A program made the position numbers and the translations under genes. DNA of 14,095 nucleotides from contig CATZYY010000051.1 of the NCBI GenBank assembly GCA_958426425.1, positions 1-14,095 of the forward strand, written 5' to 3'. Below, piece by piece: positions 7,089 through 13,295 of this stretch (within the stretch, counting starts at the first letter, position 1; every line of letters starts with the position of its first letter). Under the pieces are notes generated by a model. The model was not told where the DNA came from, ran no database searches, and was given only the letters and a program-made list of their open reading frames with translations. This DNA is from an uncultured Oscillospiraceae bacterium (lineage in GTDB: Bacteria > Bacillota > Clostridia > Oscillospirales > Oscillospiraceae).

Positions 7089-7817
7089 GAGAAACTGCTG
7101 TACCAGCTCTTTGGGGTCAATGCGGAGCTGCTGATTGACCATGCCTGGGGCTGGGAGCCCTGCACCATTGCGGACATCAAGGCCTACAAGCCGGAGTTCA
7201 ACAGCCTCGGCTCCGGTCAGGTGCTGCAGGAGCCGTATTCCTTTGCCAAGGCCAGACTGGTCGTGTGCGAAATGGCGGACCAGCTTGCTCTGGACTTGAT
7301 GGATAAGGGGCTGGTGACGAAGCAGCTGACCTTGACCGTGGGATATGACCGTGAAAACCTGCAGGACCCGGAACGCCGGAGACGGTATCATGGGGCCGTC
7401 ACCAGAGATCCTTACGGGCGGGAGATCCCCAAGCATGCCCATGGGACCGCCAATCTGGAACTGGAGACCTCCTCTGCAAAAGCTCTCATCGCCGCGGCTT
7501 CCGGCCTTTTTGACCGGATCGTGGATCAGGGTCTTCTGATCCGGCGCCTCAACCTCACTGCGGTCCGGGTGCTGCCTGTCGGCAGTATAGGAGATGACTG
7601 CAGCTGTGAGCAGCTGGACCTGTTTTCGAACTTCGGTCCTGCGGCGGAGGCGCGCAGGCGCCGAGAAGCCGCTCTGACCCGTGAGAAAAAGATCCAGTCC
7701 GCTATGCTGGACATCAAGAAAAAGTATGGAAAGAACGCAATCCTCAAGGGAATGAACCTGGAGGATGGCGCCACCGCCATAGAACGGAACCGCCAGGTGG
7801 GAGGGCACCATGAGTAG
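7089..7817 (+). pseudogene. 5'-truncated Y-family DNA polymerase (UmuC/DinB-like)
   Basis: From EKLLYQLFGVNAELLIDHAW onward the frame matches the second half of Clostridia UmuC/DinB-like polymerases: thumb region, then the little-finger domain (VTKQLTLTVGYD, GREIPKHAHGTANLE) and a C-terminal basic tail (KKKYGKNAILKGMNLEDGAT). The sequence CEQLDLF at about 7608-7625 fits the QxxLF class of beta-clamp binding motifs. The palm and fingers, with the catalytic Asp and Glu residues, are absent; full-length relatives are over 400 residues. The frame continues upstream to 7035, but those codons do not look like polymerase and are antisense to the ArdA-like gene. No ribosome site or promoter is evident, so this is best called a remnant. 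Its last codons overlap the YolD-like gene by eight bases and carry that gene's GGGAGG ribosome site. Confidence 0.85.
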
Positions 7818-8253
7818 CGCATACGATGACCTTTTGAACTTGCCTCACCATACGTCCGCTGTTCAGCCGGCGATGCCCATGCAAAACCGGGCGGCGCAAT
7901 TCGCTCCCTTTGCCGCCCTGGTCGGCTACGATGCCCTTATCCGGGAGGCTGCTCGTCTCACGGACCAGAAGGTGGAATTGGACGAATCCGTCAAGGCGGA
8001 GCTCAACGAAAAACTCCGGCTGCTTCTGGAGCTCCTGCCCCAGCAACCGGAGGTTACAATCACATATTTTCAGCCGGATATCCGAAAGGCCGGCGGCGCA
8101 TACAGGACCACAAACGGTATTGTTCGGAAGTTCCTCCACAGCGAAAACCTTCTGGTCATGATGGATGGATCAAAAATTCCGGTTGATGCAATCGCTGCTC
8201 TTAACAGCTCTTTCTTCTCTGCCCTTGATGAGGGAAGTAACTTTGACCTATAG
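7810..8253 (+). CDS. YolD-like protein
   Basis: 147 residues, start ATG at 7810 with GGGAGG five bases before it, overlapping the end of the polymerase remnant. The sequence has the YolD hallmarks: YDDLLNLPHHTS near the start, then MPMQNRAAQFAPFAALVGYD, a LTDQKVELDE segment, PEVTITYFQPD and a RKAGGAY segment. YolD-like proteins usually sit next to a Y-family polymerase and are thought to be functional partners, like UmuD for UmuC, though their biochemistry is poorly known. Here the partner is broken, so this copy is probably orphaned unless a polymerase elsewhere in the genome uses it. The reading frame is intact and the length is normal. It converges on the minus-strand gene at 8267 with a 13-base gap and no clear terminator. 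Confidence 0.88.
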   Translation: MSSAYDDLLNLPHHTSAVQPAMPMQNRAAQFAPFAALVGYDALIREAARLTDQKVELDESVKAELNEKLRLLLELLPQQPEVTITYFQPDIRKAGGAYRTTNGIVRKFLHSENLLVMMDGSKIPVDAIAALNSSFFSALDEGSNFDL

Positions 8254-8266
8254 GCACCGCCGCAGT

Positions 8267-8542
8267 TTAGGGTTTCTGCGAATTGGATCTTTCCAGCACC
8301 GTCCGCAGACAGCGACCGTCCTCCCCCCAGCACTGGAATCCGTGGGCGGGATAAGGGCAGCCCTCGCACCGAGAAAACTTCCGGCAAACCGGCTTCTGCT
8401 CTTTGATTTCCCGCTGCCTGGGTTTTCGAGGGCGTTTCGGCTTAAAGGTAACATGGTATCTGCGGATCGAACTCTTTTGCGGCGGACTCTTGGTCGTGGA
8501 GATTGCGGCGCCCTTTTTCCAGCCACTGCTACTTTTTTTCAT
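8267..8542 (-). CDS. Small basic protein with five-cysteine cluster
   Basis: 91 residues from the ATG at 8542, which has GGAGGA eight bases upstream; the open frame reaches further (8851) but that part has no start signals and covers hairpins. The N-terminal half is very rich in Lys, Arg, Ser and Pro (KPKRPRKPRQREIKEQK), suggesting nucleic acid binding or a disordered tail. The C-terminal half has cysteines at 53, 59, 62, 71 and 78 (PVCRKFSRCEGCPYPAHGFQ, then CWGEDGRC), a likely zinc site. I recognise the CPxPxHGFxCW pattern only vaguely from Clostridia mobile elements and know no function. It lies tail-to-tail with the YolD-like gene. It could be a small regulator or nucleic-acid binding protein; this is inference from composition. 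Confidence 0.55.
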   Translation of the reverse strand: MKKSSSGWKKGAAISTTKSPPQKSSIRRYHVTFKPKRPRKPRQREIKEQKPVCRKFSRCEGCPYPAHGFQCWGEDGRCLRTVLERSNSQKP

Positions 8543-8635
8543 TGATCTTGCTCCTCCTTTACTTGTACGTGCTTCGTGCATCCATTCTTCTGTCAGGCAA
8601 CACCCCCTTTTTGACTGCCGGTCTTCTTTGAAATG

Positions 8636-8683
8636 AAAAAGGGCGCCGGATCGGTGATTCTCTGAAACCACCAATTCGGCGCC
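8636..8683 (-). terminator. Hairpin with T-run, minus strand
   Basis: Read on the minus strand, CGGCGCC/GGCGCCG arms (plus-strand 8677-8683 and 8642-8648) with an inner GGTG/CACC pairing are followed by CTTTTTC. This is a fair intrinsic terminator for transcripts coming from the right. It lies just upstream of the small Cys-rich gene. Confidence 0.45.
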
Positions 8684-8706
8684 GTAATATTTGTATAGGA
8701 TTTTTG

Positions 8707-8746
8707 AAAAAAATAGCGCCCTTTTTGCTTTCAAAAAGGGCGCTAT
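8707..8746 (-). terminator. Strong intrinsic terminator, minus strand
   Basis: A perfect 15-base-pair stem (8713-8727 with 8732-8746, core GCGCCCTTTTTG) closes a 4-base loop. On the minus strand it is followed at once by a run of seven Ts. This is a textbook Rho-independent terminator for minus-strand transcription. Confidence 0.75.
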
Positions 8747-8851
8747 CATTTGGTTTGGCCTTAAATCCATCAAAACCGCTGTTCGAGTCCCCCCAGTTGG
8801 TTGAAAACCCCTGAAGCGATCTATTGGAAATAAGGTCAGTTTTGGGGACAT

Positions 8852-8913
8852 AAAAAAGCCGCAACACTCTGATTCCCTAAGCCTTCAGGTTAGGAGATCT
8901 AGAATGTTGCGGT
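8852..8913 (-). terminator. Long hairpin terminator behind the tRNA fragment
   Basis: Arms CCGCAACA (8859-8866) and TGTTGCGG (8905-8912) pair, as do inner arms CCTAA (8876-8880) and TTAGG (8890-8894). On the minus strand the stem is followed by TTTTTT (8852-8857). It sits a few bases past the CCA end of the tRNA-like fragment, as expected for the terminator of a tRNA gene. Confidence 0.6.
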
Positions 8914-8917
8914 TTGA

Positions 8918-8957
8918 TGGAGCTAGTGGGGTGACTCGAACACCTGACCGCTGGTTG
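8918..8957 (-). other. 3' fragment of a tRNA gene (Thr-like), possible integration scar
   Basis: On the minus strand one reads anticodon-stem 3' arm CCAGC, GGTC, T-arm AGGTG-TTCGAGT-CACCC, acceptor arm CACTAGC, discriminator T and encoded CCA. The acceptor arm and discriminator resemble Clostridia tRNA-Thr, which commonly ends CCAGCTCCA. No matching 5' acceptor arm (GCTAGTG) or D-arm is found in the next 100 bases upstream, so the gene is not complete here. The 3' ends of tRNA genes are common attachment sites, so this could be an att-site remnant left when an element replaced the 5' half or its displaced copy. The identity as Thr is tentative. Confidence 0.5.
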
Positions 8958-9011
8958 TCGGTAAGGGTACATTGTGGAAGCGGTACTTTTCCTATATTTA
9001 AAAATTGTAGG

Positions 9012-9039
9012 TTGAATTTATCCTATTTTGGCGTATAAT
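9012..9039 (+). promoter_or_regulatory. Promoter of the phd-doc operon
   Basis: A perfect TATAAT (9034-9039) is preceded, after a 16-base spacer, by TTGAAT (9012-9017). Transcription would begin near 9046, just ahead of the AAGGAG ribosome site of the antitoxin gene. Phd-type antitoxins usually repress their own promoter, but I see no clean operator palindrome. Confidence 0.65.
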
Positions 9040-9062
9040 AAAGGCAGAAGGAGCGTGATTGT

Positions 9063-9305
9063 ATGATGATCAATTCCAACACCCTGGTGTCCATTACCGA
9101 GGCCAATCAGAATTTCTCCAAAGTGGCCCGTCTGGTGGATGAGCAGGGTTCCGCCGTCATTCTGAAAAATAATGTGCCCCGTTACCTGATTGTAGAGTTC
9201 AGCCAGGCGGAGCAGATGCAGGCCGTTGAGGACGAAGATATCATGCAGGTCTCGGCGAGGCTCATTCAACAAAACCGGGCGGCCTATGAGGAGCTGGCCA
9301 AATGA
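9063..9305 (+). CDS. phd: Phd/YefM-family antitoxin
   Basis: 80 residues, start ATG at 9063 (a second ATG follows at 9066) with GGAG about nine bases upstream. The sequence fits the Phd/YefM fold: LVSITEANQNFSKVARLVDE, GSAVILKNN, PRYLIVEFSQ, then an acidic helical tail that would wrap the toxin. Antitoxins of this family bind the toxin with the C-terminal tail and bind the operon promoter with the N-terminal domain. The stop codon overlaps the toxin start (ATGA), so the two are coupled. It may help keep the neighbouring element in the population. Confidence 0.88.
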   Translation: MMINSNTLVSITEANQNFSKVARLVDEQGSAVILKNNVPRYLIVEFSQAEQMQAVEDEDIMQVSARLIQQNRAAYEELAK

Positions 9306-9679
9306 AGTTCCTGAGCAAGCGTCAGATACTGCTGCTCCATCAGCACCTGGTGGATGAGACTGGTGGCAGTCCGGGACTGCGGGACGAGGGACTGCTGGAC
9401 TCCGCCCTCAATTCGCCATTTCAGGGGTTCGGCACCACCAGCGCCTATCCCTCCCTCCAGCAGAAGGCCGCCCGGCTCTGTTACGGTCTGGTGAAAAATC
9501 ATCCGTTCGTAGATGGCAACAAGCGGATCGGTGCCCACGCCATGCTGGTTTTTCTGGCGGTCAACGGCGTGGAGCTGTCCTATACGCAGCAAGAGTTAGC
9601 CGATATCATTCTCCAGGTAGCCGCTGGAGAAAAAGGCTACGAGGACCTGCTGGCGTGGCTTCTCGCACACCAGCTATAA
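9302..9679 (+). CDS. doc: Doc-family toxin (Fic fold)
   Basis: 125 residues, the usual length of Doc. The Fic-type motif HPFVDGNKRIGAHA is at 67-80, with His67, Asp71, Asn73, Lys74 and Arg75 in the same layout as in phage P1 Doc (HxFxDANKR). The N-terminal part has the Doc hallmark GLRDEGLLDSALNSPFQGFG. P1 Doc inactivates elongation factor Tu by phosphorylating it; the intact motif suggests the same activity here. The protein is cytoplasmic. It overlaps the antitoxin gene by four bases and is followed ten bases later by a hairpin terminator shared with the convergent recombinase gene. It could belong to the mobilizable element or to the DNA flanking it; the gene order does not decide this. 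Confidence 0.9.
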   Translation: MKFLSKRQILLLHQHLVDETGGSPGLRDEGLLDSALNSPFQGFGTTSAYPSLQQKAARLCYGLVKNHPFVDGNKRIGAHAMLVFLAVNGVELSYTQQELADIILQVAAGEKGYEDLLAWLLAHQL

Positions 9680-9688
9680 ACAAAAACT

Positions 9689-9722
9689 CCGGGGAGAGCC
9701 GCATATGTGCGACTCTCCCCGG
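9689..9722. terminator. Shared hairpin between doc and the recombinase gene
   Basis: Ten-base arms CCGGGGAGAG and CTCTCCCCGG (9689-9698, 9713-9722) enclose a further CGCA/TGCG pairing. On the minus strand it is followed by AGTTTTTGTTT, so it fits best as the recombinase terminator. On the plus strand only a short T-rich stretch follows (GTCGTCTTT), so it may also stop doc transcripts. Confidence 0.7.
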
Positions 9723-9728
9723 TCGTCT

Positions 9729-11414
9729 TTAGGCGGTCTGCTCACTGAGCGTCTGATGTTCCTGCAGCACGGCTGCTTCTATCGTTTCGTAACTGGCGGG
9801 CTCCCGTTTCCAGTTGACACATCCGATGAACTTGTAGTGGATATCCACCTGCTGGCTCTTGCTCCCATCCTCCGCCACCACCTTCTCATGCACCACGATC
9901 TTCTCAATCAACTCGTTGAGAATGTGGGGTGTGAGTTCGGTGATATTGGTATACTTCCAGATCACCGGCAGGAAGGCCTCAATATTTTCGTAAATCTCCT
10001 CACTGTGGGCAATCTCCGCCGTCAGTTCCTCCCGTTTTTCCTTCAACACTGCCTGCTCCCGCTCATAGCCCGGCGCCATGGCCTGGTATCGCTCCTCGCT
10101 GATTTTCTCCAGGGCCGCATCCTCATAGAGCTTGGTCAGGATCTTGGACAGTTCCGCAATCCGCTTATCCACCTTTTTCAGCTCCCGCCTGCACCGGTCT
10201 GTCTCCGCCTTCTTCTTTTCCGTCTTTGCGGCGATAAGCATGTCCATATATTCTCCCGTGTTGGTGCGGGCTATGATGGCATTGCGCCGGATGTCCTCCA
10301 ACACCAGCTGGTTGAGTGTTTTCCAGCCGATGGCGTGGGAGGTGCATCGCTCCTTGCCGTAATTCTTGTAGACCCAGCAGGAGAACCCTGTGTATCTTCC
10401 GTGCTTTTTATCGTAGCTCACATTCAGCGAGGAGCCACAGTCAGCACACTTCACCAGCCCTGCGAAGGGCTGCACCTCCCCCTTTCCGTTCTCCCGCCGC
10501 CGGGCTTTCATCATCTGATGCACCGTGTCCCAGAGTTCCTGGGTAATCAGCGGCTCGTGGGTATTCTCCGCCACCACCCACTCCTCCTCGGCGGCCTCCA
10601 CCCGGCGCTTGTCAAAGAAGCCCTTGGTCTTACTCCGGCCAAAGACCACCTTGCCCAGGTAGACCGGATTATTGAGGATGGCCCGAACAGAGGTGGCATG
10701 CCAGTCAAAGGGCTTGCGCCAGTAGTCGCTGTTCTTGTAGTAGTCCGGATTGTTCTGGTTGAAATAGGCCTGAGGATTCAAGACGCCCCGTTCCCGCAGT
10801 ATTTTGGTCATCCGTACATAGCCGATCCCATCGGCGAACATCTGGAAGATGTCCCGCACCACATCGGCGGCAGGCGGATCGACGATCAGGTGATGGCGGT
10901 CGTTGGGATCTTTCTGATAGCCGAAGGGTGCCCGGCTCCCGATGAACATGCCGCTTTTCACTCTGGCACGGTGCGCCGCTTTTGTCTTGGTGGAGGCCTG
11001 GCGGGCATAGAAGGAGTTGATCACATTGGTGAAGGGCAGCACCAGATTGTCGATCCCGTTTTTGGAGTCGATATTTTCCGCCACCGAGATGAAGCGGACG
11101 CCCTTTTCCTCAAAGTAGTGTTCGATGTACAGACCCATCTGCGCGTATTCCCGTCCGAACCGGGAGAGGTCTTTGACGATGACCAGGTTGATCTTTTCAC
11201 TCTCGATGTCCTCCAGCATCCGTTTGAACTCCGGACGGTCGAAGTTGGTGCCGCTCCATCCGTCGTCGCAGTAGTACCCACCGATTTCGATTTGATGCTC
11301 CTTGCAATACTGAGTCAGCAGGGTTTTCTGCGTCTGAATACTCCCGGACTCACCCACGCTTCCATCGTCCTGACTAAGACGGCAGTAGATCGCCGCAGTT
11401 TCTTTTTCTTTCAT
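9729..11414 (-). CDS. Large serine recombinase (TnpX/TndX-type integrase)
   Basis: 561 residues from the ATG at 11414, which has GGAGG eight bases upstream; an alternative TTG at 11441 has no such support. The N-terminal resolvase domain has YCRLS with the catalytic Ser14, SGSIQTQ, WSGTNFDRPEFKRMLEDIES and VKDLSRFGREY. The recombinase domain follows (PFGYQKDPND, then GIGYVRMTKILRERG and an AILNNPVYLGKVVFG segment). A zinc ribbon uses CADC and later cysteines (FSCWVYKN, ERCTSHAI), then a coiled coil (about 375-475) and a DUF4368-like end (HILNELIEKIVVHE). Such enzymes excise and insert Tn4451 and Tn5397-type elements without a tRNA target or accessory integrase. The gene is the last of the minus-strand mobilization module, so the element end probably lies close to 9680-9730. 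Start, domains and motifs are all intact. Confidence 0.93.
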   Translation of the reverse strand: MKEKETAAIYCRLSQDDGSVGESGSIQTQKTLLTQYCKEHQIEIGGYYCDDGWSGTNFDRPEFKRMLEDIESEKINLVIVKDLSRFGREYAQMGLYIEHYFEEKGVRFISVAENIDSKNGIDNLVLPFTNVINSFYARQASTKTKAAHRARVKSGMFIGSRAPFGYQKDPNDRHHLIVDPPAADVVRDIFQMFADGIGYVRMTKILRERGVLNPQAYFNQNNPDYYKNSDYWRKPFDWHATSVRAILNNPVYLGKVVFGRSKTKGFFDKRRVEAAEEEWVVAENTHEPLITQELWDTVHQMMKARRRENGKGEVQPFAGLVKCADCGSSLNVSYDKKHGRYTGFSCWVYKNYGKERCTSHAIGWKTLNQLVLEDIRRNAIIARTNTGEYMDMLIAAKTEKKKAETDRCRRELKKVDKRIAELSKILTKLYEDAALEKISEERYQAMAPGYEREQAVLKEKREELTAEIAHSEEIYENIEAFLPVIWKYTNITELTPHILNELIEKIVVHEKVVAEDGSKSQQVDIHYKFIGCVNWKREPASYETIEAAVLQEHQTLSEQTA

Positions 11415-11446
11415 AGCGTTCGCCTCCTTAGCAACACACAATACCG

Positions 11447-11650
11447 TTAATCCTCCTCCTTATCCATATCAGAACCCAATGAAGATTCCTTCGTAAATTT
11501 GTCTACTTCTGATGAAGAAAAGGACTCTGCAATCAGCCCTCCGATTTTTTCAAAGATATCCCGGTCGCCATTGTAGTGGCTGACGGTGATGTACTTGACC
11601 CCGCGGATCCCCGTCTCATGCTTCAGCGTATCGCCTTTAAATAAAAACAT
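11447..11650 (-). CDS. Small TnpW-like transposon protein
   Basis: 67 residues from the ATG at 11650, with GGAGG seven bases upstream; an ATG at 11671 would overlap the relaxase end and lacks the site. The core GVKYITVSHYNGDRDIFEKI followed by GGLIAESF has the strand-then-helix layout of TnpW-type proteins, which are small proteins encoded beside TnpX-type recombinases. The match is by size, layout and position; sequence similarity to TnpW is only suggestive. The acidic tail (SSSEVDKFTK, DMDKEED) looks disordered. It lies 17 bases after the relaxase and 32 before the recombinase, surely one transcript. Its role may be to modulate excision; this is inference. Confidence 0.6.
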   Translation of the reverse strand: MFLFKGDTLKHETGIRGVKYITVSHYNGDRDIFEKIGGLIAESFSSSEVDKFTKESSLGSDMDKEED

Positions 11651-11667
11651 TGTATTTCCTCCATATT

Positions 11668-12978
11668 TCACATGGTCTGCTGCCAGTTTTGTTCGTCTTC
11701 ATGATCGTCCTCCTTGTGACCGAGGGCGATTTTCTTTTGTCGTTCCTGCCGGAGCGTTTTGGTGTCAGTGTGCTGGTGCATGGTGGTGGCATCCCTTATG
11801 GAATCAGAATCTTGATCACGCTCCAGAGAGCGGCCAAGCCGGACCAGATCACCTGCAAGACCACCATACCCACCATGGTCCCCAGCAAAATCAGAGCCAG
11901 CCATACCATGACTGACATCGCCGTTCTCAGACTGGGCGGAGAAATAGAAAACTCTTTCTTCTTCCCAGCCTGTCGCAGCAGTGCCTGTATCTCTGCCACA
12001 TCCCGCGCCAGTTCCTCCATCTGTGCCTGGGTGGGACACGGCTCCCTCCGGCTGGAAGCCTCCCGCAGAAGGGCTGTTTGGGCCACCGTGTGCCGCTCCA
12101 GCTCGCCCAGCCGTTGGATCAGTTCCTGCCACTCCTCTTTGCCGGGACAGTTCTGCGGCATCATAGACTGCGGAGCGTTCCTCCGCTTCAATTCCTCCAT
12201 GGACAATCGCTGCCCGGATTCTGAACTCATATTCCATGACCTCCTTGGTGTACTTTTCCTCGTGGAGCCGGTCATCCCGGCACTTCATTCCTTTGGGTGT
12301 GGTGTAGGTGATGTTCTTCCGACCGTCCGCCCAGCGTACTTCATAGCCCTCACTTTTCATCAGAGCAATAAACTCTTCCTTGGTGGAGGCATACCGCATG
12401 CACTGGTCGATGGTGTTTATCAGCCGGAACTTCCGACTCTCGCCCTTCGCGGCGGAGCGGTACTCTCTGGTGCTCATCCGCTTTTGTTTGACCTGCTTCT
12501 GCGGCGGCGGAAGGATCTCCAAGCCATGGGCAACGCATATTTCATCGTTGGCCATCCGATGGGCCTGCAGGTCGGCAGCACTTTGGTGGAGCTTCTTACC
12601 ATCCCGAAAACTCACACTGTTCACCACCAGGTGATTGTGGAGATGCTCTGTGTCCACATGGGTGGCTACCAGCACCTCGAAGTTAGGGAACTCCCGCCGG
12701 GCCAGCTCCAGCCCCATGGCATGAACCTCCTGTGGGGACAGGTCATCCTGCTTGTCAAAAGACTGCACGAAGTGGTAGTACTGACGGCCTTCTGTTTTAT
12801 GGAAGTGTTCTTTTGTGAGCTGCATCTCGGAGCAGACGCTTTGAGCGGTACAGTTCCATCCGGAGACAAGCTGCCGATCTTCCCATGTGGTTTTCTCCCC
12901 CTGTTGGACGTATCTCAGTACACCGCCCAGAGCACCTCTGCCGCCGCCACGATTTTTAATTGCGGTGAAGGTCGCCAT
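11668..12978 (-). CDS. MobA/VirD2-family (MOBP-like) relaxase
   Basis: 436 residues. ATG at 12978 shares one base with the stop of the upstream gene (TGATG) and has GGGAGGTG five bases before it. The nuclease domain occupies about 1-250. LRYVQQGEKT (21-30) holds Tyr23, a candidate nicking residue. YHFVQSF (68-74) is a conserved core strand, and ATHVDTEHLHNH (105-116) is the three-histidine metal site. The KGMKCRDDRLHE segment closes the conserved domain. Relaxases nick the transfer origin and pilot the strand to the recipient. From about residue 250 the protein is Gly, Ala and Thr rich and low in secondary structure, because this stretch also encodes another protein in a second frame. The last 40 residues (TTMHQHTDTKTLRQERQKKI, then HKEDDHEDEQNW) lie past that nested gene and look conserved, so the relaxase frame is really read to the end. 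Confidence 0.9.
   Translation of the reverse strand: MATFTAIKNRGGGRGALGGVLRYVQQGEKTTWEDRQLVSGWNCTAQSVCSEMQLTKEHFHKTEGRQYYHFVQSFDKQDDLSPQEVHAMGLELARREFPNFEVLVATHVDTEHLHNHLVVNSVSFRDGKKLHQSAADLQAHRMANDEICVAHGLEILPPPQKQVKQKRMSTREYRSAAKGESRKFRLINTIDQCMRYASTKEEFIALMKSEGYEVRWADGRKNITYTTPKGMKCRDDRLHEEKYTKEVMEYEFRIRAAIVHGGIEAEERSAVYDAAELSRQRGVAGTDPTAGRAGAAHGGPNSPSAGGFQPEGAVSHPGTDGGTGAGCGRDTGTAATGWEEERVFYFSAQSENGDVSHGMAGSDFAGDHGGYGGLAGDLVRLGRSLERDQDSDSIRDATTMHQHTDTKTLRQERQKKIALGHKEDDHEDEQNWQQTM
11796..12230 (-). CDS. Nested coiled-coil membrane protein inside the relaxase gene
   Basis: 144 residues, wholly inside the relaxase gene in another frame of the same strand. The ATG at 12230 has GGAGG nine bases upstream, while the frame's earlier ATG at 12275 has no such site. 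Residues 30-92 form a likely coiled coil (KEEWQELIQRLGELERHTVA, QMEELARDVAEIQALLRQAG). Residues 104-142 form one or two membrane segments (VMVWLALILLGTMVGMVVLQ, then VIWSGLAALWSVIKILI). Heptad-like Leu spacing and a clean hydrophobic end are unlikely in a chance frame. In this stretch the relaxase frame reads like low-complexity shadow. A membrane-anchored coiled-coil protein beside a relaxase could recruit the relaxosome to the transfer channel; this is inference. I know no family name. Confidence 0.72.
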   Translation of the reverse strand: MSSESGQRLSMEELKRRNAPQSMMPQNCPGKEEWQELIQRLGELERHTVAQTALLREASSRREPCPTQAQMEELARDVAEIQALLRQAGKKKEFSISPPSLRTAMSVMVWLALILLGTMVGMVVLQVIWSGLAALWSVIKILIP

Positions 12979-13295
12979 CAGGTCACCTCCCGTAGGAGTT
13001 CCCGAAGCTGTTCATAGATCTTTCCGTAATTCTCTGCCAGCGCGTCACCCTTCACAACTGTCAGCCTCCCCATGTTGGCCAGGGTGGTGAGCTGATTCAG
13101 GTTTCGCCCCTGGGCTTTCAGTTCGGACAGTACCTGCTCCAGCCCTTCTACTCGCACGATCTCTTTTCCCAACCCGCTGTAGCACAGGTAGTCGGTGACC
13201 GTCAGGCCAGCGGCTTTGGCCCGTTCCTGAATGGTTTTTTTAACTCTGGGTGTCACTCGAATGGTGATGATCTCCGTCTTTTTTACTCTCTGCAT
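12978..13295 (-). CDS. Ribbon-helix-helix mobilization accessory protein (MobC-like)
   Basis: 105 residues, ATG at 13295 with GGAGGA directly upstream. The N-terminus has a ribbon-helix-helix layout: TEIITIRVTPRVKKTIQERA as strand and first helix, then GLTVTDYLCYSGLGKEI. The C-terminal part (LKAQGRNLNQLTTLANMGRL, a helical AENYGKIYEQLRELLREV end) is typical of relaxosome proteins of the MobC family, with the Gly-Asn-Leu-Asn-Gln motif. Such proteins bind the transfer origin and help the relaxase open the DNA. The gene overlaps the replication ATPase by 13 bases and the relaxase by one base, forming one operon. It is intact and of normal length. Confidence 0.88.
   Translation of the reverse strand: MQRVKKTEIITIRVTPRVKKTIQERAKAAGLTVTDYLCYSGLGKEIVRVEGLEQVLSELKAQGRNLNQLTTLANMGRLTVVKGDALAENYGKIYEQLRELLREVT

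Noticed and set aside
8507..8746. Repeated GGCGCCCTTTTT or AGCGCCCTTTTT strings as a mobile repeat family
   Set aside because: One copy is coding and the others are terminator stems; 11-12 bases are too few to claim a dispersed repeat.
8543..8867. Open-frame extensions upstream of the small Cys-rich gene
   Set aside because: They run through terminator hairpins, have no ribosome site and show no conserved pattern; the ATG at 8542 is well supported.
8918..8985. Complete functional tRNA gene
   Set aside because: No 5' acceptor or D-arm pairs with the 3' part in the neighbouring sequence.
9705..11450. 581-codon open frame on the plus strand
   Set aside because: It is the antisense of the serine recombinase gene, which has clear catalytic motifs and a ribosome site; the plus frame has no family features.
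11650..13017. 455-codon open frame on the plus strand
   Set aside because: Antisense shadow of the relaxase and the nested gene, with no recognisable domain.
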